Positions 1 through 5,784 of a stretch of DNA of 8,990 bases are shown one piece after another. The translations under genes and the position numbers were made by a program. Within the stretch, counting starts at the first letter, position 1. Every line of letters begins with the position of its first letter. A model generated the notes under the pieces. It did not search any database. It worked only from the letters and a program-made list of their open reading frames with translations, and was not told the DNA's origin. This DNA is from Deltaproteobacteria bacterium (GTDB lineage: Bacteria; Myxococcota_A; UBA9160; SZUA-336). The stretch is from contig DAOUZG010000056.1 of assembly GCA_030665705.1 (NCBI GenBank), forward strand, positions 1-8,990, in the 5' to 3' direction.

Positions 1-482
1 AGGCGGGAGATGAAGCCGAAGACGTTCTGCATCGACCAGCTCGTCGTGACGTACTCCGCCTCCAGCGTCAGGAAGTACTCGAACACAAAAGGGAACGCGA
101 TGAAGTAGCCGAAGGCACACCCCGCGAAGAAGAGCAGCGTAGTCGCCAGGACGAACGGGAACACGAGCCTTCGTTCGTTCTTGTAGAGACCCGGAGCCAC
201 GAACGCCCAAGTGTGGTAGAGGGTCATCGGGATCGAGAGGACGAACCCGACGAGCAGCGCGGTCTTGAGGTAGGTAAAGAAAAGCTCCGGCGGAGCGATC
301 GCGATCAACGTGTGCCCCCTCGATCGTACCGCCTCGACCGCGGGTCGGCTCAGGATCTCGAAGGCGTCCTTCGCTCGAATTCCGGTGAGGCCTGCGCATC
401 CGGCCCACGCTGCGAGCACCCAGAAGAGTCGTCGCCGGAGCTCCTCGAGGTGCTCCGTCAACGGACGCGGGGGATCATTCAT
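1..482 (-). CDS. tatC: Sec-independent protein translocase TatC (partial, C-terminus off the window)
   Basis: TatC is the polytopic inner-membrane subunit that recognises twin-arginine signal peptides and, with TatA/TatB, exports folded proteins. The 160 visible residues begin MNDPPRPLTEHLEELRRRLF, which holds the classic cytoplasmic N-terminal TatC motif (TEHLEELRRRL). A hydrophobic first helix follows (about 20-35). The periplasmic PPELFFTYLK stretch corresponds to the conserved P-x-E-x-F element before helix 2, and HTWAFVAPGLYKNERR is the conserved loop after helix 2. A third hydrophobic segment follows (VFPFVLATTLLFFAGCAFGY). The sequence ends at ...NVFGFISR in the next loop, so roughly 90 residues of a usual 250-residue TatC are missing because of the window edge, not damage. 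The ATG (480-482) overlaps the end of the upstream TatA/B gene by 8 bases, which implies translational coupling. Family assignment is very secure. Confidence 0.97.
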   Translation of the reverse strand, partial: MNDPPRPLTEHLEELRRRLFWVLAAWAGCAGLTGIRAKDAFEILSRPAVEAVRSRGHTLIAIAPPELFFTYLKTALLVGFVLSIPMTLYHTWAFVAPGLYKNERRLVFPFVLATTLLFFAGCAFGYFIAFPFVFEYFLTLEAEYVTTSWSMQNVFGFISR

Positions 483-747
483 TCGAACTTTCCTCGCGTC
501 CTTCCTCATCCCCTCCCGACTGCGCGGGCTTGGGTTCTTCCGATGCCACCTGTGGCGGGGGCTTCGGATCCGGTGCACGCTCCTCCAACGGGGCGGTGAT
601 CGTCTCGCGGAGTTCCGACGACGTGCGCCGGAACTCAGCCATCCCGCGACCCAGCGAACGCGCGACCTCGGGGAGCCGCTTCGGTCCGAGGACGAGCAAC
701 GCCACGAGCAGGATCAGGATTAGCTCGGGCATCCCGATGCCGAACAC
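475..747 (-). CDS. tatA: Twin-arginine translocase TatA/TatB-family subunit
   Basis: This 90-residue single-span Tat subunit would form the translocation pore (TatA role) or the receptor partner of TatC (TatB role). The protein begins VFGIGMPELILILLVALL: a short periplasmic N-terminus and one membrane helix (about 7-20). The hinge LGPKRLPE and an amphipathic helix follow (about 25-50), then an acidic, proline-rich tail (55-90). The glutamate in MPEL and the LGPKRLP hinge resemble TatB. The short length and the lack of a second Tat paralogue here fit TatA or a dual-function protein, so the symbol is provisional. I chose the GTG at 745-747 because AAGGAGG lies 7 bases upstream. An ATG five codons later (730-732) is the alternative. 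Starts further upstream would add an arginine-rich, non-Tat-like leader. The gene overlaps tatC by 8 bases. Confidence 0.93.
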   Translation of the reverse strand: MFGIGMPELILILLVALLVLGPKRLPEVARSLGRGMAEFRRTSSELRETITAPLEERAPDPKPPPQVASEEPKPAQSGGDEEGREESSNE

Positions 748-928
748 AGCGCGACCTCCTTCCTCGTGAAGGGTACGCGATTCACGCGCCGCCCGAAATC
801 CGCGGGGAGAGCGGGGTGCGCCGCTCCTCATCTCCGCGAGACCCCGACCCCCCAGCGAGTTCTCGCGGGGCGGGAGCAGCGACACCCCGCGGCCCCCTTA
901 AATCAGACCCCCGCGCTCACCGCAACTC
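748..928 (-). other. Intergenic region upstream of the tat genes
   Basis: This 181-base, very GC-rich gap lies between the stop of the 159-residue hypothetical gene and the tatA/B start. The only clear signal is the strong Shine-Dalgarno (AAGGAGG on the minus strand, about 755-761). An internal promoter for tatA-tatC could lie here, but I see no convincing -35/-10 pair. The open frame across it on the minus strand encodes an arginine- and glycine-rich peptide and looks non-coding. Confidence 0.4.
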
Positions 929-1408
929 CTATCTCGCCGGAACCTCGACGGAGACAACCTCGGGGTAGGGGATGGAAGAGCTCGCGAAGCGGATCAGGGA
1001 TCCACGGGGGATGCGAAGGACGCTCTGACCACCCTTTCGGCGGACCCAAAGCCCCTCCGCATCCTGGCCGAAATCGACGACACCCTCGATCCGTTCGACC
1101 CCCGTCTCGGTCCAGATGGTGAGTATGCGCTCGATGCGCTGCGCCACGTGGAGAACGATGCGCGCTCCGACGCATCGAAGTAAGAGGGCGGCGACCTCGT
1201 GTGAGCCGTCTCCCGGCTCGTAGAGGTCGTCGGGAGCCTGGACCCGTGCGGCTCGGAAAATCCGTAGGATGCGCCCTACCCCCTCGATCGCCGACAGCTC
1301 ACCACGGGGTTCGAGCCGGATCCGATCCTCGATCGGCGTCCGGTCTCCACGGAGAGGCTCGAAGCGAACGATGACCTCGGGCCAGTCGGCTCGTGTCTCC
1401 ACGATCAC
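929..1408 (-). CDS. Hypothetical protein, 159 aa, possible C-terminal small beta-barrel
   Basis: I do not recognise this protein. It has no signal peptide and no membrane span, so it is probably cytoplasmic. Residues 1-20 (VIVETRADWPEVIVRFEPLR) and 85-130 look beta-rich. The last 60 residues have alternating hydrophobic strands around VDFGQDAEGLWVRRKGG and SVLRIPRGSLIRF, reminiscent of an SH3- or Sm-like small barrel; this is a visual impression only. Charged residues (R, E, D) are evenly spread, and third-position GC is as high as in the neighbours, which supports coding. The start chosen is GTG 1406-1408, with GGAGG nine bases upstream. A TTG at 1442-1444 would add 12 residues but has no ribosome site. 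It lies 70 bases after the stop of the multidomain signalling gene on the same strand, so the two are probably co-transcribed. Confidence 0.72.
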   Translation of the reverse strand: MIVETRADWPEVIVRFEPLRGDRTPIEDRIRLEPRGELSAIEGVGRILRIFRAARVQAPDDLYEPGDGSHEVAALLLRCVGARIVLHVAQRIERILTIWTETGVERIEGVVDFGQDAEGLWVRRKGGQSVLRIPRGSLIRFASSSIPYPEVVSVEVPAR

Positions 1409-1478
1409 CGCTTCGACCCTCCGAACCAACGGCGCAGTCCGCAAGGAGTGAGGACGCTAGCGCAGCGGGGGCGGCGCG

Positions 1479-3419
1479 TCAGGACGGGATTTCGATGAGC
1501 ACCAGGTTGTCGTGGGGACCCGAGACGTCCACCCCGAGCGAGCCGTTTATCCGCTCCACGAGCGAACGCGCGATCAGCACCTCCAGGGGGATCCCGCCCG
1601 CGGCGGCCTCCTCCGGTGGCACCAGCACGTCTTCCGGGCTGTGGAAGCGGATGAGGATCCGGTGACGCGCCGGCTGGTCATCGGTGGCAGCGAGATATCG
1701 GCTCCCCACGTAGAGGTCACCTCCCGATGGAACCATCCGTAGCGCCCGGCCGAAGAGCACGTCGAACGCAAAGCGCAGCTGCTCCTCGTCAGCGTCTACC
1801 GGCGGTGCCTCGTGATCGAGCTCCTCCAGCATCACCAGACGACGCTCTCGAATGGTCGCGAGCCGACTCTGGAGCACACCCCCCAGAAGCGCGGCGAGGT
1901 CGATCGCCTTGGGATCGGGTGCACCGAAGCCCGAGAACCGCTGTGTCTGCTCGATCACCTCCTCGATCCGACGTAGATCCCCCTCGAGCAGCGACGAGAG
2001 CCGTCGACGGACACCCGGATCGTCGGGGCGCTGGTTGAAAAGGCCCGCGTAGGTGCGGAGCGCCAGGAGGGGTGCCCGGATTTCCTCGGCCAGAGGGGCC
2101 ACGATCGACTCGACCGTAAGCTCCCGTGCCGTCTGCGCCGGGCCCGCCGAACGCTGCGGCGCGGGCTCCTTCTCGCCCTCGAGGGCCGGCGCCTCCGGCG
2201 CCTCGGGCTCGGCGATCACGACCGCGACGTCGGTGGACACTGGAGTGGGTTCGTCCGAGAAAGCCGGCTCCGCCACGGGAGCTGACTCCCCCAGGATTGA
2301 GGGCGCTCCCGCTGGCTCGAGGCTTTGGACGGGAAGTCCGACCTCGAAGCGCAGGTCTTCCGCCTGGAGCACCTCGCTTGTCGTCGACGCCAGGCTGGCG
2401 TCGAGCACAGCCTCGAGCTCGCGGAGATTTCCGGGCCAGGCATAGGCCTCCAGCGCTTGGAGGGTCTCGGGGGAGGCTGAAACCTCACGGCCGGTCCGCA
2501 CCGCGAATTCGGCCATCCAGGCCTCCACGAGCGTCTGGAGGTCGCTCCGGACTCGCAGGGGAGGCAGATCGACACGGAGCCAGGGTACGAGCCGCAAAAC
2601 GGTGGGGAGGGCCGACGGCCGCTCCGCCGCCACGATCCACCGCACGGTCTCGAGGGCCGCCGCGCCGCCCTCCGTGAGCAGCTCGGCCAAATCCTCCTGC
2701 ATCGCGATTGGCGCGGCCTCCAGGCCGTGCACGTAAAGCGTGGTGTAGGTTCCGGCGGTACGCCCGAGAACAATCTCCTCGAGCTCCCCGGTCCTGAGTC
2801 CACCCAGGGCCAGACGCACGAAGCGGTGGCGGATGGGCTCCGAGAGCTGATGGATGTACCGCGCCAGCAGGGCTCGTCCGGTTCCCCGCTCCCCGACCAG
2901 GAGCACCGGTCGACCCGCGTTGCGGGGATCGATCGCCGGTCGGAGCGCCGGGAGGTCGAGCCCCGCGTAGAGCCGCTCCACCCGTCGGCGAACCCACGAG
3001 ATGCGCGCCCGGTCGCGCAGACTCGGCGGCCGCACCGGGGAGTCGATGAGCTCAGCGGCTCGCCGACGCACATCGTCCGGGTCCGGGGGCCAGCGGAGAC
3101 TGGCACTCGGCCGGTCGTCGATCAGCTCTTCCACCCACTCGGCCGGAGGCCGGCCGCCGGGAGGTTCCACGTAGAGGACGGGAACCGGCGGGCGTCGCAC
3201 GCGGCGGATCCCCGCAAGAAACTCGAGCAGCCGCTCGACCCCGGCCATGTCCCCTTCCGGAGCTTCCGGGGCCACGAGCACGATCAGGTCGGGCTCTTTG
3301 ATCCCGCGCCACTCCGACCGCTCCGGCGGGCCCGTGAGGACCTCCCGCAGCCCGCGGAGAGGGAGCTCCACGGCGAGCGCGAGCCCGGGGTCGACGGAGA
3401 CGATCCAGATCGGAGCCAC
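1479..3419 (-). CDS. Multidomain signalling protein: degenerate receiver + NtrC-like AAA+ + histidine-kinase-like domains
   Basis: This 646-residue protein is probably a cytoplasmic regulatory scaffold. Residues 1-125 read like a response-regulator fold (IWIVSVDPGL, DLIVLVAPE, VPVLYVEP) but lack the phospho-acceptor aspartate. Residues 165-355 resemble a sigma-54 activator AAA+ domain. The Walker A is GERGTGRA (176-183), with arginine instead of lysine at 182. The stretch that should hold the GAFTGA loop is deleted. The Walker B position reads LYVHGLE (228-234) instead of a D-E pair. The C-terminal lid AYAWPGNLRELEAVLD (325-340) is well conserved. An acidic A/P/E-rich linker (360-425) leads to a histidine-kinase-like part. 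AEEIRAPL (444-451) replaces the usual A-H-E-I-R-N-P-L, so the phospho-histidine is E445. The N-box asparagine is R558, and the G1 and G2 glycine boxes are not recognisable. I chose GTG 3417-3419, preceded by AGGAG; the 56 upstream in-frame residues are proline/glycine-rich and look non-coding. The domain assignment is secure; loss of activity is inferred. Confidence 0.88.
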   Translation of the reverse strand: MAPIWIVSVDPGLALAVELPLRGLREVLTGPPERSEWRGIKEPDLIVLVAPEAPEGDMAGVERLLEFLAGIRRVRRPPVPVLYVEPPGGRPPAEWVEELIDDRPSASLRWPPDPDDVRRRAAELIDSPVRPPSLRDRARISWVRRRVERLYAGLDLPALRPAIDPRNAGRPVLLVGERGTGRALLARYIHQLSEPIRHRFVRLALGGLRTGELEEIVLGRTAGTYTTLYVHGLEAAPIAMQEDLAELLTEGGAAALETVRWIVAAERPSALPTVLRLVPWLRVDLPPLRVRSDLQTLVEAWMAEFAVRTGREVSASPETLQALEAYAWPGNLRELEAVLDASLASTTSEVLQAEDLRFEVGLPVQSLEPAGAPSILGESAPVAEPAFSDEPTPVSTDVAVVIAEPEAPEAPALEGEKEPAPQRSAGPAQTARELTVESIVAPLAEEIRAPLLALRTYAGLFNQRPDDPGVRRRLSSLLEGDLRRIEEVIEQTQRFSGFGAPDPKAIDLAALLGGVLQSRLATIRERRLVMLEELDHEAPPVDADEEQLRFAFDVLFGRALRMVPSGGDLYVGSRYLAATDDQPARHRILIRFHSPEDVLVPPEEAAAGGIPLEVLIARSLVERINGSLGVDVSGPHDNLVLIEIPS

Positions 3420-3645
3420 AGTCGGTTGCTCTCCTGGGGGCCGTGTGCCTCGGAACCCCCGCGGCCCCGGCGCAGGGAGGCAGTCGGCGAGCCCGGGATC
3501 AGGATACGGCCCGGCCTCGGAGGGGCCGGATGGACATGCAAGGGGGGTGTGCCCCTCCGGGCCTCGGCCCGTCCCTCCACGGGCCAATAGGCAGCGTCCC
3601 GGCCCCGGGCCCGCCTGGCGTCTATCAAGAGGTTACCCTGGGACC
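3420..3645. promoter_or_regulatory. Divergent intergenic region with two GC-rich hairpins
   Basis: This 226-base gap separates the minus-strand signalling gene from the plus-strand HypE-like gene, so promoters for both should lie here. Two perfect inverted repeats are visible: CCGGCC (3511-3516) with GGCCGG (3524-3529), and GGCCCGT (3566-3572) with ACGGGCC (3579-3585), with loops of 7 and 6 bases. They could be operators or transcript hairpins. I see no clear -35/-10 or sigma-54 -24/-12 pair. In-frame extensions of both flanking genes into this gap encode low-complexity P/G/R-rich sequence and were excluded. Confidence 0.45.
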
Positions 3646-4647
3646 GTGGCGGGTGGCGTTCTTCCGGTTGGTAAGCTCCCAGCAGGCCTCCTCCGCGAGC
3701 TTCTGGAAGCGGCAGAACCGCTCCCCCCGGAGGTGCTACTCGGCCCGGCCGTGGGGGAGGACGCGTGCGCGATCGAGGTTTCGGCCGGGGTTCTCGTAGC
3801 CGCAACTGATCCGATCACCCTCACCGGCTCCGGCGTCGGCGCGCACGCCGTTGTCATTAACGCCAACGATGTGGCGGTGACGGGGGTTCGGCCGCGCTGG
3901 TTTCTGCTGGCGGTACTCCTCCCCGTCGGCACGACCGTCGACGAGGTGCGGACGCTCTTTCGGGAGACGCAGGATGCGCTCGCTGGAATCGGAGCGTCGC
4001 TTGTTGGGGGACACACGGAGGTGACGCCCGTCGTGCGCCAGACTGTGGTGGTCGGCCAGTTCCTCGGGCTCGGCGAGGAGGGTCGTTTCATCCGCACGGC
4101 GGGGGTGGAGACCGGGGACGTGATCCTCCAGATCGGGCCGGCCCCCGTCGAGGGGGCGGCGGTCCTGGCGAGCGAGGTGGGTGCCCGGCTCGAGGCCGTG
4201 CCCGCACCCCTGCTGCGCAGTGCGCAGGATGCGATTCAAGAGCCCGGAATCTCGGTGGTGGCGCCCGCGCTCGAGGCGGCTCGCCTCGGAGCCCACGCGC
4301 TTCACGATCCGACCGAGGGCGGCCTCGCCACGGGGCTGCACGAGCTTGCCGAGGCCTCGGGGGTGGCGCTGGTCGTCGATGGAGCAAGCGTCGTCTGGTT
4401 CGAGCCCGGCCTCGCGGTCTGCCGAGCCCTCGGAGCCGACCCCTGGGGCGTGTTGGCCTCGGGGACGCTCCTGGCCGCGTTCGGGCCCGATGCCGCGGAG
4501 ACCGCCCGGCGCGAGCTTGGCGCCCGCGGCTTCGAGGTCGCGGGGATCGCCCGTGCGGAGCGGGGAAGCGGCGTCCGGACCCGGGACGGAGGATCCCTTC
4601 CTCGCTTCGACTCCGACGAGGTCGCCCGGGTTCTCTCGGAGGGATAG
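3646..4647 (+). CDS. HypE/AIR-synthase (PurM)-superfamily protein
   Basis: This 333-residue protein belongs to the ATP-dependent PurM/SelD/ThiL/HypE superfamily and is closest to the HypE-like branch. Visible hallmarks in order are: LLGPAVGEDACAIE (31-44), the glycine-rich N-terminal segment; ATDPIT (53-58) with a metal/ATP-type aspartate; NANDVAVTGVRP (72-83), matching the HypE/PurM N-D-x-A-x-x-G-x-x-P signature; GGHTEV (121-126); and HDPTEGGLATGLHELAEAS (220-238), matching the HypE D-P-T-x-G-G-L segment. True HypE ends in a cysteine (PRIC-type) that carries the carbamoyl/cyano group. This protein ends ARVLSEG with no cysteine, and no hydrogenase or other hyp genes are present, so a hydrogenase role is unlikely and the substrate is unknown. 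The start is GTG 3646-3648, with a weak AAGAGG about 12 bases upstream. It converges on the methyltransferase. Confidence 0.9.
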   Translation: MAGGVLPVGKLPAGLLRELLEAAEPLPPEVLLGPAVGEDACAIEVSAGVLVAATDPITLTGSGVGAHAVVINANDVAVTGVRPRWFLLAVLLPVGTTVDEVRTLFRETQDALAGIGASLVGGHTEVTPVVRQTVVVGQFLGLGEEGRFIRTAGVETGDVILQIGPAPVEGAAVLASEVGARLEAVPAPLLRSAQDAIQEPGISVVAPALEAARLGAHALHDPTEGGLATGLHELAEASGVALVVDGASVVWFEPGLAVCRALGADPWGVLASGTLLAAFGPDAAETARRELGARGFEVAGIARAERGSGVRTRDGGSLPRFDSDEVARVLSEG

Positions 4648-4678
4648 GCCACCCGGTGAGAAGGCGGGCCGGGCTGGC
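4648..4678. terminator. Candidate bidirectional terminator hairpin between convergent genes
   Basis: The 31 bases between the two convergent stop codons form an imperfect hairpin. GCCACCCGG (4648-4656) pairs with CCGGGCTGGC (4669-4678) with one bulged base and a 12-base loop. There is no T-tract on either side, so it is weak as an intrinsic terminator. Its position exactly filling the gap is the main support. Confidence 0.35.
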
Positions 4679-5461
4679 TCAGCTCGGGCGGCCGACCCGT
4701 GCCACCACCAAGATCTCCCCCCCGTAGTAGTCGTAGGGGCGCCGGTCGAACGCGCCGTAGAAGGTCACGTCGGTGAATCCGGCCCGCGCGAGCAGGTGCT
4801 CGACCTCGTACCGGAAGAAGTAACGCATCGTGAACTCGACTCGGTCGTTGCCCACCACCTCCCCCGCGCGCCGACGCTCGTAGCGCATCTGCACGTGGAT
4901 GAGCTGGAGGGCCGGGTCGCGTTGGCTCGCCGTGTACCGAACGATCTCTTCGCCCTCCTTCTCGAAGCGCGCATCTTCCTGCTCCGGCTCCTCTTCGAGA
5001 GCGATCCGGTCGAGCTTGGGCGCGAAGACGTCGAAGGAAAAGACGCCGCCGGGAGCGAGGTGCCTGCGCACGCAGTGAAGGCACCGGAGTTGGTCCTCCA
5101 CCGTCACCAGGTGCTGGAAGGCTCGGAACGCCGTAAAGACGAGGCTGAAGCGGTCCTCCCCCAGGTCGAACTCCTGCATCCGAGCTCGGACCAGACGGAG
5201 CGTCGCGGGCGGTCCCTTGCGTCGAAGCGCGTCGAGCATGGAGGGCGAGGGGTCGAGGCCCGTGCACGGGAACCCCTCCCGCGCGATCGGAAGCAGCACC
5301 CGCCCGGTCCCGCACCCCAGCTCCAGAACGGGCCCCCGAAGCTCCCGCGCCAGCTCCAGGTAGAACTGGCGGTCTCCAGAGGGATTGCGGATCTGAGCGT
5401 AAGCCTCGTCGTAATACCGCGCGGTGACCTCTCCGTAGGGGTCCTCGACGCTAGAACCCAT
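4679..5461 (-). CDS. Class I SAM-dependent methyltransferase
   Basis: This is a 260-residue cytoplasmic methyltransferase of unknown acceptor. The Rossmann core is clear: motif I VLELGCGTGRVLLPIA (45-60) binds SAM, and GLDPSPSML (68-76) carries the acidic residue expected at the end of strand 2. Motif II lies around FSLVFTAFRAFQHL (105-118), and LAPGGVFSFDVF (135-146) is motif III. The N-terminus DPYGEVTARYYDEAY is the usual lid helix of this broad family. The C-terminal part has an inserted beta-rich segment (RYTASQ to TMRYFFR, 175-217), seen in many small-molecule methyltransferases. The ATG (5459-5461) lies inside the terminal inverted repeat of the palindromic element at 5451-5617, so the first residues (MGS) are encoded by that repeat. 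A weak GGGAG lies 12 bases upstream. The original start may have been replaced. Confidence 0.9.
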   Translation of the reverse strand: MGSSVEDPYGEVTARYYDEAYAQIRNPSGDRQFYLELARELRGPVLELGCGTGRVLLPIAREGFPCTGLDPSPSMLDALRRKGPPATLRLVRARMQEFDLGEDRFSLVFTAFRAFQHLVTVEDQLRCLHCVRRHLAPGGVFSFDVFAPKLDRIALEEEPEQEDARFEKEGEEIVRYTASQRDPALQLIHVQMRYERRRAGEVVGNDRVEFTMRYFFRYEVEHLLARAGFTDVTFYGAFDRRPYDYYGGEILVVARVGRPS

Positions 5462-5472
5462 CTCAGAAACCC
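5451..5472 (+). repeat. Left terminal inverted repeat of the palindromic element
   Basis: This is a 22-base arm beginning CTAGAACCCATCTC, matching the reverse complement of 5596-5617 at 21 of 22 positions. Read on the minus strand, it contains the methyltransferase ATG and its next codons (MGS). Confidence 0.85.
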
Positions 5473-5595
5473 GCTCCCGTCGCCAGGCGGCCCTGGGGGG
5501 CCGATCTCTGCGTTGCGCTCGCTCGGAATAACGAGGGATATGCCTCGCTCGCGACGCCTTGATCTCGGCCCCCCAGAGTTGCCTGGCTCGGTCCG

Positions 5596-5617
5596 GGGTC
5601 TCTGAGATGGGTTCTAG
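5596..5617 (-). repeat. Right terminal inverted repeat of the palindromic element
   Basis: This is the partner arm of 5451-5472. On the plus strand it also carries an outward-facing ATG (5607-5609). The frame it opens stops after 30 codons at 5697-5699 and does not resemble a gene. Confidence 0.85.
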
Positions 5618-5784
5618 GCGAACGCTCGTCGTTCATGGTCCCCTCCCCGCTTCGTGGCTCCCGTCCTCCAAGGGAGAGCAGAGCCGCCCCAGATCCTAGC
5701 CCCATTCGGCCGGCCTCGTCGTTGGTGTACGGTTCGGGCGGCTCGGACCGGTTTGATATCCTCACTTCTTCGATTGCGCGGGGA
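5618..5784 (+). promoter_or_regulatory. Upstream region of the ThyX-like gene
   Basis: This gap of about 167 bases lies between the palindromic element and the ThyX-like gene. A TTTGATATCC stretch around 5750-5760, with TTCGGG about 15 bases before TGATAT, is the only AT-richer, promoter-like signal, and it is weak. The open frame through this region encodes low-complexity S/P/R sequence and looks non-coding. Confidence 0.3.

Larger units (their letters stand above)
5451..5617. mobile_element. MITE-like 167-bp near-palindromic element with CTAG ends
   Basis: The outer 22 bases at each end are inverted copies with one mismatch. The left end starts CTAGAACCCATCTCAGA (5451-5467) and the right end (5596-5617) is its reverse complement, differing only at 5468/5600. 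Inside, further inverted matches keep nearly the same symmetry: GCCAGGC (5482-5488) with its partner at 5581-5587, and CTGGGGGGCCGA (5493-5504) with its partner at 5565-5576. The whole unit could therefore fold into one long hairpin. It has no coding capacity. Terminal repeats with a palindromic body are typical of non-autonomous transposable elements (MITEs). CTAG at both edges may be a 4-bp target duplication, in which case the element proper is 5455-5613; this is inference. The parent transposase is not in the window. Confidence 0.72.

Noticed and set aside
2216..3106. Long open frame on the minus strand inside the signalling gene (about 296 codons)
   Set aside because: It encodes S/R/P-rich low-complexity sequence with no domain. 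The other frame on the same strand holds recognisable AAA+ and kinase-like motifs.
3095..3115. TGGCAC motif considered as a sigma-54 -24 element
   Set aside because: It lies inside a coding region, and no GC/TTGC element occurs at the required -12 spacing.
3420..3587. N-terminal extension of the signalling gene up to 3587
   Set aside because: The 56 residues are G/P-rich with no structure. The GTG at 3417-3419 has an upstream AGGAG and starts directly at the first beta-strand of the receiver-like fold.
4181..5605. Long plus-strand open frame (about 474 codons) running through the HypE-like gene end and the methyltransferase
   Set aside because: It is antisense to the clear methyltransferase and out of frame with the HypE-like gene. 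Its composition is typical of GC-rich shadow frames.
5607..5699. Small frame opened by the ATG in the right terminal repeat
   Set aside because: It is only 30 codons, has no ribosome site beyond the repeat, and does not resemble a protein. It mirrors the methyltransferase start only because the repeat is inverted.
5635..5784. N-terminal extension of the ThyX-like gene from an ATG at 5635
   Set aside because: The 50 extra residues are S/P/R-rich and unlike any ThyX N-terminus, and no ribosome site precedes that ATG.
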